In this document: piece after piece, positions 46,407 to 59,200 of the stretch | Position numbering within the stretch: position 1 is the stretch's first letter | Layout of the letters: each line of letters begins with the position of its first letter | Assembly: GCA_002633025.1 (NCBI GenBank) | Contig: NMRB01000085.1 | Span: 557,664-621,663 of the forward strand | DNA from: Notospermus geniculatus | Taxonomy: Eukaryota > Nemertea > Pilidiophora > Heteronemertea > Lineidae | Length of the DNA stretch: 64,000 bases | Direction: 5' to 3' | Program-made: the position numbers and the translations under genes | The notes under the pieces: generated by a model | What the model was told of the DNA's origin: nothing | Seen by the model: the letters and a program-made list of their open reading frames with translations, nothing else | The model's database searches: none

Positions 46407-46833
46407 TCGGGTGTCCAAAAAAAGTGAACCGCTTTTTGACAAGTACTTGTCTTTCTCAGCGATAGATAAACCGAATTCATTGAAAATTTTCACAGAGTAA
46501 CCTTAGGGTATCATCAACAAGTCTGCGAAATATCTAGGAGATCGGCCGCAAGTTATACGAGTATTGTCAAATTCAAAACAGCACGTCAACACCTGGCAGC
46601 TGGCATGAACATGATGAAGGTCACATTGCACAGCTCTGATATTGGATTTTTTGACATGCTGTTTTGAATTTGACAATACTCGCATAATTTGCGACGGCTC
46701 TCTTAGATATTTTGCAGACTTGTTGATAATACCCTAAGGTTTCTCAGTCTGTGAAAATTTTCAATGAATTCGGTTTATCTATCGCTGAGAAAATACTTGC
46801 CAAAAAGCGGTTCACTTTTTTTGGGACACCCGA
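46407..46833. mobile_element. 427-bp fold-back transposon, TA target (copy 2 only)
   Basis: Ends TCGGGTGTCCAAAAAAAGTG and its complement, with arms extending well over 150 bp around a short centre. TA at both borders; empty TA in copy 1 near 25513. Tc1/mariner-type MITE; no transposase. Confidence 0.9.
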
Positions 46834-47106
46834 TATGTACCGGAGGAAAGTCACAAGGGTTCTTAAAAGTTCCAACTGTAAAGCATTCTGGTTAACATGG
46901 AAGAGCAACTTGTCAATTCTGTAACTTTGTTTTAAAAATTCTCTTGAGTTGTATCTGATAATTTCTGGTACCGGTATAGCGAAATACTAGATTTTCATCA
47001 CCATTAGACACAAAGAACGAAAGTTGATATTTCGGTACAACAGTTTTAGCCAGTTTACACTGCAGAGGTACATGTACTGTGCATAAATATGGTTATGAAT
47101 CTAACC

Positions 47107-47256
47107 TTAAGGTGCCCCTTTGCTCGAAGTTGAGGAACTAACAGGGATTGTGAGTGCACCCTTAATAGGTATCCTGTCATCACAGCCAGGGATGCCAGGG
47201 ATGGGAAACCCAGTTTCTTTATCAACTGGGCATGGTGCATCGAAACCAGGTAAACC
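47107..47256 (-). CDS. Collagen-type terminal exon, copy 2
   Basis: Same reading as 25907-26056, apart from a single visible substitution (GF to LG-type change before the PIPG stretch is absent in protein), with the TAA stop retained. Confidence 0.75.
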   Translation of the reverse strand, partial: GLPGFDAPCPVDKETGFPIPGIPGCDDRIPIKGALTIPVSSSTSSKGAP

Positions 47257-50200
47257 CTACGAAAAGACAGGCACATGCATCATGCAATTAGTAATAGTAT
47301 GCGTTTGATACAACGTAGGTAACGTACAAACGCTGATGCACTGCAAAGGAGTAAGTGAGAGTTATTTGATAGTGTCGTTAAAAGAACTTCAGGATTTCTT
47401 GGACCTGCAAGTTGAAATAACGGCAGTTAGAATACGATGTTAGTTGGAAGAAGTCCATACCAGGTGGAGTTTCACAAGGAACCTGTCATCCATGCATCAT
47501 AATACAAAATATTGTTCAGGCCAAATGAATAATTTGGATAGACCGGGGTCTATATCAACTGGCTGATGGAAGCATACTTCGTCGGTCTTTCTGGGACATT
47601 AGACATTGAATTCAATACTCCATGCATGCGGCATACATGCCAATCCTCCTTTTCTCTACTAATATCCGCCCTAAAAAACTTAGGTTATGCTGCTGTCATA
47701 CCAATCAAAATTGCAAATAAAAATTAACTGAAGCTGGAAATATCAACTATCTGAAAAAATATCAAAATTCATTGTGTAAAAAATGATATGAACTCAAGCA
47801 ATGCAACGTTTTGTGACGCGCAGTGAACGAATGATCTTCAACATTTCAATTAATGAAGGTGTGGAGATAGAGTGCATTGTTCCCATTGAAGAGTATGCAT
47901 TGTTCCCATTAAAGAGTATGCATTGTTCCCATTGAAGAGTAGGCATTGTTCCCATTGAAGAGTATGCATTTTCCCATTGAAGTCGGAATGACTAAAAACA
48001 CACAATTTGATTATAAATTTGCAATAACTTTCTTATTTCAATACAATAGAATGTACACGTACCCACTGATAACGAAAACGAAGTGACTATTTACCCGGCT
48101 GCCGGTCGTTTTCAGCCGGCTGCCGGTCAAGCAGTGGACAAAAAATCATTTGTTTAACCGGCTGCTGTTTCACCGACGGTTGCCGGATTCCTCTGTATTT
48201 GATGGGACTTTATTCACATTAGCGGGAAAATGGCGGCCGGAGAGGCGATGCCATTTATCTGGGACAAAGATTTCATTGGTAGATCCTAATGAGACTACAT
48301 TCAAATCAGCACTATCGGGTCCTTTTTCTTTGCCGAAAATCCGTTTCTTAGGAACACATCCTTAATTTCCCATCAGATTCCTAAAGTCAGCCAGAATGTG
48401 TCTAACGAATAAGTAACTAATGCCATGATAAGGAATATTATTACTTTTACACCCGGCAAGCCACATGCGCCAGTTTTACATTCCATGTTTATATTGACCC
48501 GCAGCCGGTTACCGAAGGAAAATTTTATGCGTTCTTTACCCGGCAATTGCCGTTAAAATAACGACAAAAGCTGTCACTCCGTGACCGGCAGCCGGGTAAG
48601 CAAGACGGATTTCCTCATTGCGTAAACGGCAGCCGGGCAATCAAGACATATTTTCCTCAGTGCGTAACCGGCGGCCGGGCAAACAAGACGTTTTTTCACC
48701 ACTGCGTACCCGGCTGCCGGGTAAATATCACCAGCCTAACGAAAAACAGCGCGGAAATGTCTGATCTATATTATTCTATTATATCTGCAGAATTTGACAT
48801 GTTTTTGAAACGAGTGCAGAGGAATTATACTAAATGATAAATCATAAGCCACACTCTTGCCTCAATGGAAATAACGCCAATCTATCCCGACACCTCGGGA
48901 ACAACGACATATATCAAGGCAGATGTAGTTACCTCGTTCTTCGGTGGTATCCTTTTACCCGCTGTAGTTTTTTTAGTTGTTCTAGTTGGTCTTTGACTTG
49001 ACCAGCTTGTCGTCCAGTGCGGCATGGCAGTGGCAGAATCGTAACCCTATTGGACATTGACAGTTCATAGTGAAAACAAGATCAACTAGATGAGGTGTCT
49101 GGGGCAGAGCAAATGTCAGTCAAAAGATAATGATATCTAACATGGTGATGATATTCATCTTCTTCAAATATCAAGACCATTGAAATATTGTACCTCACAT
49201 GGTGATGATATTCATCTTCTTCAAATATCAAGACCAAAAATATTGTACACCTCACATGGTAATGATATTCATCTTCTTCAAATCATTTTCTTCAAATATC
49301 AAGACCATTGAAATATTGTACACCTCACATGGAGATGATATCTTCTTCAAATATCAAGACCATTGAAATATTGTACACCTCACATGGTGATGATACTCAT
49401 CTTCTTCAAATATCAAGACAATTGAAATATTGTACACCTCACATGGTGATGATATTCATCTTCTTCAAATCATCTTCTTCAAATATCAAGACCATTGAAA
49501 TATTGTACACCTCACACGGCGATGATATTCATCTTCTTCAAATATCAAGACCATTGGAATATTGTACACTTGCTCCTTTCCAAACACCTCTCTTCATCCC
49601 GATAGATCGAAGGTAGATCCAACTGCCATAACACAAACCACAAAGAGTAAAAGAAAGAAAATAATAACCATGATGAACTTTTACCACCATTCCATACTTT
49701 TTTAACGTTTCAAATTATGTCAAAGCGATCTTGTCACGGATCTACCTCCCACCTTTCAGGACTCATAGCAGTAACTTACAAAATGTATCTCTTTTGGTGT
49801 CATCTGCTGGTGTGCGACCTTGTCCGTGTTGGTTGTGTGTAGCGCGAGCAGTGGGTGAGCTGTGCAAAAAGCTTTCTAATTGTGGAGCATGTGGTCGGTG
49901 CACAACACAAACGTGTCTAAGCTGTGACATGTAGAGTGCAATTTAACCCACAGAAAGAGAAGTACACACTGTCGCATTTTGGAATCGCACATAAAGCATT
50001 TTTAATGTACTTTGTTTTAAAGTTTTCATATGTCTGTATGAACTGTTTATTTGTATACATTCAAATTGTTTAATTCATTTAAAACATTTATTAATATTTA
50101 TTAACAGGAATCGTAAAGTTAGCCAAACAGAACACCACAAGACAGAAGCATAAAGCCTGAAGCGCAGAAGGATGGGGGAGCTTGCTTTGGTCTGGGTGCA

Positions 50201-53200
50201 CGCGCATTCGCAGGAAGCATTGCAAGGTACACTATGTAGGCTGTATGATTTATGTTGGGTTTTATGACATAAGTGAGGACCACCTTGCTTGATGATAAAT
50301 GTAAACCAGTACGACTATATTGATGAAACCATGTTACTAAAGAGAAGAGTTGTTCCCAGCACAACAACAGGGCGAGTAATTTAGCATATTGTTTTGTAGC
50401 AGACCTCTTCAGAGAACCGCAGTAGGCCTAGTCCTTACCATGATTATGAAAAGCGAAAATAAAAGAGTCCATCATTGATATCATGTCCCAAAAAATATAG
50501 AAGAAGGGAATTCGGAATCAAGGTTTAATCAAAATATAATGTTCTTTTAAGGTCTTAACTTAAATGCCAAAACAAAGTTCATTGAGAATTCCGAAACATT
50601 ATCGCATGCACTGATTAATTTTGAGGCAGACCAAAATAGGCTTCTCTATATGGGAAAAGGAGGGAACAAAAATGTATCATCAAAGGGAGTAATCATTCTC
50701 CCTGCAGATTTTTTAAATTTTTTAAATTTTTTGCAATAAATGGCCTTGGAGTAGAAAGTAACTATTGAAATGTTCACGAGATCTTTATATCAAAAGGAAC
50801 ATTGTTAAGTCAGAACAGCTAAATAGTGATCACATGATACGATTGAACGTCACTATGTGTACATGCATTAGTACTTAAACCATCACAACGTTGGGAAGCT
50901 AGGCTTTTTAAACGGTATCTTATACGTTAAAACGTTTAAGATATATGACCATATACGACGGTTAACGCCGCGAAGTCAGAACAATAGCTATCATGTACAC
51001 AGCAAAGCGACATGTACATGTATTACAACAACACGGCAACATATCAAAAGCTCTGACCCTATCCAGGAGATAAGCTGGGACACCGGTTCTAAACGAATAG
51101 GCTGAACAGAGGGCAGGCGCGGATCCAGAGGGGGGCCGAGGGGGCCGCGGCCCCCCCCCCCCCCTATTTTTGGAACACCAACAAAAAATGTGTCACTAAC
51201 TCCGAAAAAATGAGCAAATAGATGAGGAAATCATGCCCCCAGATGCTTGGAAATCGTATCTAAGTGCATCTGGAATTCAAAATTTTCTGGGGGAGGCCCC
51301 CCAGACCCCCATTGTGGCTCCGCGCCTTGTGACTCTACTCTGTCAGCCTGTGGCTGATGGTGACCGGCCCCCCGTATTCCTAAATCCTGGATCCGCCTCT
51401 GGAGGGAAATCATCAATTGCGAATTTTCAACACTGATTGGTACGTACCATAATGGTACTAAATACTGCCACGTAACTGTCAACAAGACTAAACTGTTACA
51501 CATCACACAATCTTTTAAACATTGCGAAGCTATTTCGATTCCACTATCCCTATGCAAAAGCAACACGAAGTATGTGGATGAACGAAGATAACTAGACAGT
51601 ATAGACCGAGACAAATAACGACATTGGCTGGAGATAACGCTGAAGAACTCCCCCATCTTACCCATCTTACATGTACAATGTACCATATCCCAACTTTTAC
51701 ATGTATCTCCATTCTTAAAAGGTTTTTCTTATTACATGTAATTTGTACGATGCTACATATAGGTAGGCCTAATGTAAAAAGTTGTTTGATGAACCGAACT
51801 TTGTCCATTGGAACCCAAACTTTAACACCTGAGTGACGATTATTTTTACCTCTGACCATTGAAGGCAAAGCCCGTGCCTTCAGATCAAATTGTATTCCAT
51901 TTACAGAAAAATAGGCCTTTTGGTTCATGAGAAATGTGTGTGGCGAGGGAGGCGATGAATTGATGGTCACAGGATAGGGGAAGAGGAAAAGGCTACAAAA
52001 TAACAAAAATACTGATAATAAAAACTAAACAACAAATCTAAGTGAACTTCGCAGTCTCCTAACTATAAACTAAGTAACTCAGGGATTTATTATTCTATGA
52101 AGTGCACAGGGTACATTGACTCTGGTCTTTTTTCGTCACATGCTTCTTGGAAAATAAATGTTAAACTTTCAATGTATGCACCTATAACGGGTCAGTGAAA
52201 ATGTCAAATTTTGTTTTTAAAAGATCTTCACGTTTTATTCTGAAACATTTGACAATGACGACTGTGGCAATAACCTATTCCGCTGATTGAATTCATGGAC
52301 AAATTTAATTCGTAGTGATCCTTTATTTCGCGAGGGGATTCTTTTTATATTTCAATGTGCCATCGAAGCACAATTCGTCTGATGAAGAACACCTCAGTGG
52401 GGAAACTGCGTCAAAAAAGAAAGAATGTCGAAAAGATAAAGAATCGATAAAATACGTGTTAATAAACAACAGGTTGTCTATCGGAAAGGAAAGAAAACAT
52501 CATGCTAAAATACTGGCATCCAAATGAATGTCAAGATTTCAATGAGGCAGTTGTGAAGGATGAAAATTTTGCTAAAATAATCAAAAGACTCTGCGAAGAT
52601 CAGCCAGCCATTGTACGAGACATCGAACAGACATGAACGAAAACAACCAGAACAAGGCCAAGTTCTCTTCCGATCTTACCGGTGGTGATCTCCATCAAAA
52701 TTCACATGAAAAAGGTCAAGGAAAAGAATAACATTCCACAGACTGAATATACTTGTTTCCTTTGTGCCATAGCAAGGTATATTGTGAATTCTTGGTGGAG
52801 GTCACCACCTTCAGCATCAGTTCCAAATAAACAGGGACTCCTGCTCACATCTCGAGGTACATGTAATGATAGATGCAGTTGGTTTGGAGAACTTTCATGA
52901 GTCTCTGTCTGCTAAATTGAAAGATCATTGAACTTGGCCAAACAATCATGCTTGTTAGTCACGGGGCAGTAGTATTACCTTGAGTAATGTGACAAAAGGA
53001 CATCCTTTTATGGGGTAACCATCGTCACCAAGTGGGCAAGGCTGATCTATCTTTCCTCGTATAAAGCCCTAGATAAGGGGGAAAAGCTGAAACATTAGCT
53101 TTGGCACATAATGCAGGGCATGGGATCATGTTGAGACACTAATTTTAGTCATGGTCTGGATAGTAATATTTAAATCAAGTAGAATTAATGACATTTTAAT

Positions 53201-56200
53201 AAATATATGAAATAACACAATTAACAAATGCCACGGTAAAATTTGACAGTCACTTTCTTTTGACTTCATAATCTTCAGGTACGTTCCAATAACAACAATT
53301 TTTTGAACTTAAACCTCTTTCAAAACCATAAATGTTACATTTACTACATGTATGTTTATATTTATTTTTACGTTCCATTTCATTCCTATTACCGGTATGC
53401 CACATTGAAAATCACAATTAAAACATTACGAAGGAAATCATCTAAACAACATCATAGCACACAGTCCAAATACACCTACATGTATCACCGATGAAATCAA
53501 AACAGAAACTAACATTTACATGTACTTTAATCACATTACATCAAAAATGTATTTGATCACATTACTAAAAGCAAATGTAATGGTCGATGCTTTTACTATA
53601 AATTGACAGTATCATATACCAACAATCTCTTTCATACTATTCATTTTTCAACCAAATCTTAACTTAATTCCAAAACTTTTAACAGTACATGTACATGTAT
53701 TTCATTTATTCTTTTTCTTACACTGTACATGTACCACTTTCGCTTTTCGAGCGGCGGCTGCAGAACCAGTCATAATAATTCTTGATGTTATAACTCTTAT
53801 TTATCTTTTTACTTTGTACTGCATTTCCTTCAGTTTATTTAGTACATGATTGTGGAAAACATAACAGAATACATTGTATTACATCATTGTTTCTCACAGT
53901 CCATTTACATGTTGCAACCACTTTAAATTGCTCCTCAAGCGGTGGCTGCAAAACTAGTCATAATACCTTTTCTTTGGTCTTATCAGTCTAATTCAACTTT
54001 TTACTTTGTATTGCACTATACTTCAGGGCCCGTATGCATAAAGGTGGAATAAGCTTAGGCCTATTCCAGGTTTAACTTAAGGCTATAACGTTAGGTTATA
54101 CCTGGAAAAAGCTTATTCCACTTTTATGCATACGGGTCCAGGTTTTTAGGACTGCATACAATACTTTTGTTATATAACATCGAGGAATCAGAAAAATTTC
54201 TAAAATATAGATTTTGAACTCTTTATCGTTGTAGACATTGCTAGAATGTAATTTTGAACTCAATCTTTATCATTTTTAAACATTTATTAATACGCCCAGT
54301 GTGTGGTACGCTGTGCAGGGTGCGTGTACATAGCGCAGCAGGTCAGTGCATATACATAGGTGCTGAAATTCAATATTGTGCGTAAAAATGGAATTAACAC
54401 TGACGTTGGGGTGTCACTTCACGTTATCTCATTCACTTTGATATAATAGATCAAACAAAATTTGTAATATTCCTGGGGCCGTATGCATAAAATATCTTTA
54501 GTGTAAAATTTCCCTTAAACTATTTTTCCAAACAAAAGATAAGGGAAATTTTACACTAAAGATGTTTTATGCATCCGGCCCCTGGGTCTTATCTAGGGCG
54601 TCCCCTGCAGATGACAAATGGGGTGGTATTCTACAATATTAACAGACACAAAGTCGAAATATATCACAACCTATTATCAAATGTTAATTCCATGACGCTT
54701 GATACATGAACATCTGCTTACCCAAATTCTTCAAGACGAACTTGAAGAAATCGTCTTTTTGTGAAATTTTGAAAAGAGGGCCAGGTTCACTGAGGCTCAG
54801 TGAAGCCTCATAGGAGCTGGGAGGGGGTGGGGTCTGGGGGCAGGCATTTTAGGGCAATCTGCCTGATTGTTGCATCTTTATGATGTTTCTGTGCCCATGC
54901 GCTGAGAGCCGATACAGATAAATTGACTCCCTGATGCTGAGTTTCTGTATATGTATGCACAGTACAAACACTGGCAGACTGCCCTGTAAAAGCCTGTTGC
55001 TGCAAAAGTAGATGAGCATACCAGAATGGCCTTCCAATTGATTTTCTTGAAATACTATTCTAGTTGCATTAAGCAAAACAACACAGACAATTTATAACTT
55101 AGTTTTTTAACAGATTCCGAGACGAGCTGAAAATGAACGATGTATCCACAACAACTTGCTTTGGCCCTAACAATTGTCAGTTAAATGAGTCAACGTAACT
55201 GACTTGGGGGTCATGCGATATTTCTTGAGTCATTGGGTGATATTTATAAAAACTAGCAAATACTATTGCTTGAAATTTTGTAGTACATTTACATTGGACA
55301 TTGCTGTGCAAATCTTCAAAAGCATTTGGTAACTTTTATGAATACCAGCCATTGACTAAACAGATTTAACGTTCATCTACAGCTCTTCTCTCCCTTAGTA
55401 AACAAAGACACAAGAAAAGAATTCATAAGCAATATATTTTGATAATGGAATAAAATACAAGATGAATGCTGGCCGCGCGAGGTTATCTTACCTTTGAGTG
55501 AGTTAAGCAGGAATGGATGAAACAGGGATAATGAACATAAAGAACTGTAATATCATTTGAAATTTAATGACTTAGGCTTGATTCTGAAATTTAGAAAATT
55601 GGTTGATTAGTGTTCATTAGCCAATCTCCTATGTCAACACCGTCTTGCCCCCAAGACTCTGCCAGACACTTGTTGGCAGAGATCAAAGTGGAACATAGAA
55701 AACGGGTGTAACATAGAGACTGATTAATCTGCATTCCAAACACCATGCAGAGAAGAGAGACAACATTTACCGGTGGTGCCCTCCACCCGCAGCCCTGTAA
55801 GGGAAGGCCGTCAGGACCTAACGGACATGGTGCATCTAAACCAGGAATGCCCTGTCAGCAGAAACATGATCCATTAGTTGGGTGTGTGTGGGGAGTACGA
55901 AATCAATCAAATAAACATAAATTACACAAACTGGAATCATCACGGCATCTAGTGAAGAATAAATTATATTTGTGTCAACGTGTAAAAGATAAAAGGTGTT
56001 TCTTGTTTGTTGTCTGTGCTTGAGGTCAATAACGATATCGAAATAAAACTAGATCTGTGACTTCACAGTCAAATTGAAGACCGTCCCTGTAAGGCCCCGA
56101 TTACATAGAAGTATACGGTATACGGAAACGCCGGTTAACAATGGGTTCACGGTCGTGAATCCATTTAAAGCCTTTGTTAACCGGCGTTTTCGTATACCGT

Positions 56201-59200
56201 ATACTTCTACATGTATGTAATCGGGGCCTTATGCACCACACACACACAGATCAGCAAAACCAATGGAGACCGCTTTATACCGGTATGAAAGATCTATTGA
56301 CAAACGCTTCTGCGATTATGTGATGAAGTATTGTACTAGTTGCTGGTAATCGCCTTTCAATAGGGTTTCTAAATGACGCATAAGGCTTCCTGTATACAGA
56401 AGTATACGGTATACGAACCCGCCGGTTAACAATGGCTTCACAAAGGATTCGCCATCATGAAGCCATTGTTAACCGCTGTGTTCGTATACTGTGTACTTCT
56501 ATGTAAAGGAAGCCGTAGGCTTCCTGTACATAGAAGTATACGGTATACGAAAACGCCGGTTAACAATGGCTTCACGGTCGTGAATCCTCGGGAAGCCTTT
56601 GTTAACCGGCGTTTTCGTATACCGTATACTTCTATGTAAAGGAAGCCTTAAGCACACGAAAAAATAAAAGAGGGCTCCTACCTGATCTCCTTTATCTCCT
56701 TTTGGTCCCTTTTTACCTCTTCTTCCCCTAGGACCCTGAAAAAGGGAAGGGCAAGCATAAAACACAGCAAACTATTGATAATAAAAAGCCAATACACAAG
56801 AAATTCCTACAGCTGAATGGCAAAGTGCTTGCCATGGCCGAGTCACCAAAGATGTTACTGGTTGAGTAAAATATTAATCATTCTCCTTAGTGTAATTAAT
56901 ACTAGTTGCATGATTAGACTTGTCCAACTTGCTGTCGTTAATTACGACTGTAAAAAGGCACCCAAAGGTTCAGTGGTTTTCACCATCCCCTCATCTGCTT
57001 TGAGAAAAGCATGCTTAATATTTAGTACAGGAATGTAGACATTAGATGGACATAAAACAACGTCTCAGGATGCCGAGCTCTCCTGAACAGAGAAACCAGT
57101 TGTCGAAAGATCAAAAGCCAAATGTTCTCCCTCTGCAGTGCTGAAATCGTTTATTATTTATGGCTTGTTCTGAACAGAAGCGTGAAATTTTTTCGATTCC
57201 CAATCCAATAAAAGTGAGAGGTCTTCAAACGTGTCGTAGGCGTGGGACATGCAAACATCCCAGGGCAAAAATTGCTTTCAAATATGGAACGGGGTTTGGG
57301 ACTGATAACTTATGTATAAAGGGATATATGCACAGGAATAGGGTTGGAATATCGCATTTATCGCTTATTTCAGGTCGGTTTTACCCTCCCTCATTCAATT
57401 CGTCATGTTAGTGAAGATATCAACAGGACTAACGCGGCTGGAGACTGAGTCTTAGCATGATAAAATCCCGACAAAACATGAGTAACATTAGCTCTTACAC
57501 TCACACCATATCGGTTGCTGGGAACACTTCTGAGGATATCTGGCATTGACGCTCAAAGAAAGAAACACTTCTGCATTCCAAACAGTTTTTTATTCAGACG
57601 GCCCATCAAAATTCATGTAAACCTTCATTCATTCCTATTACTGGTTAGGGAGGTTTAGAAATCAAACGATAATCGTAAACTTTACGACGACGTTATTTTT
57701 TATAGTACACATTAACCAGATTTTATATTGTATTTTCGGTACAAAAATAACCCGGGGTTGTCGTTGAGGTTAACGTTCACCGTTTGATTTCTGAACCTCC
57801 CTACTATCATGTTGACGATCATATGCTGTGGTCATTTTGAATCAACGCCATTTGAACAAACTCAGCGAATAACACGTTATTTCTTATCCTCAGAATGTCC
57901 ACATCGAACCATTTCTCGAAGAACCAGTCAAATTAAAAGCATGCTCTCAAAACGTACTGCAAAATAACAGTGTTTTTAACTTTTCCATGCAAAACAAAGA
58001 GTAACATGCTGAAGAATACTGGTAACAGACCAAGTCCCCAGGGGCTCCTTTCTCTCCTACTGGGCCCTAGTTTGGAATAAAATGTTATTTTGCTGTGGCT
58101 GACATTTTGGATTATGGTGTTCGAAGTAGTATAGCCATGCCGTTTTATTTTACTGAGATCAAATCAGCTTTAGTGGCTTTTTCGTCAACAGGTGAAGTAC
58201 AAACCCAAGAATAGAGGAATTGAACAGTAACTTACTTTCTACATTCATATTGCCTAGTAAATGAGTAATTTCCCAAGTTCTGTTGGCTGAGTAATTTACT
58301 ATGTTCTGTTGGCATCATTCGTAATTTTAAGACCAATGTATAGAAAGTGGATTTTCTTTAACAGCCAATGATATAAATAACCCATTGTTTTGGACGCAAG
58401 ATGATGAGAATTTCATGATACAATGTAAATTCCGCGCGGTAACACTAATCCAAGTCAATTCCATCATGTCCATTATTAAAGCGAAATTTGCTAACTGGAT
58501 AACGAATTGGCATACGTTGGTAGTCACTGAATCTTAGGGGGGGATCCCATTATTTCAAGTGATATGTATTAACCAAAGTTCATTTTTGGAAATAGCCTAT
58601 AATGTGTCAGATAAAAATGGAAAGTTTACGAACAGTGTAACAATAATTACTTGTGTAAAACCCAAATAAAATGCTCAAAAATGCAAGTGCTGCACACAGA
58701 AACAAAGTTTCTTACAGATAAACTATTGGTTCACACAGCAAGTCAGACTAACTTAGATAAATCTTTTTTTTTTCAGTTGTGGCCCTCAATTTTCGTTTTC
58801 ATCAGCAAACTTTTCACGTAAATATAGATAGATTGTAGTTTTTCGGTCTGCACAACACTGCTTATGCACTGCTACTGCCCCGTACATATTTTGATTCAGC
58901 ACTATTATATACAATGTTGTATTGCATTAGTTAGCGACACATATATGGCACCATTAAACAGTCATTTCTTGCTTTATTAATAAGCCACATAAATTCACAT
59001 CATCCTTTAGTACGAGTAAAACGTCTAAATCCTATAAAAACAGTGGGCAATTTTTGTGTGAATCAGAAATAGAACTGGCATCAAAATGATGACATCACCC
59101 CAGAACTGCTACGCACAAAGAGCATTGTTTCGGCCCTATGCATCCATTTTGTAACTAAACCAGGCAAAAGCCTTCTTTGGGCATGTGGGTTCGCACATGA

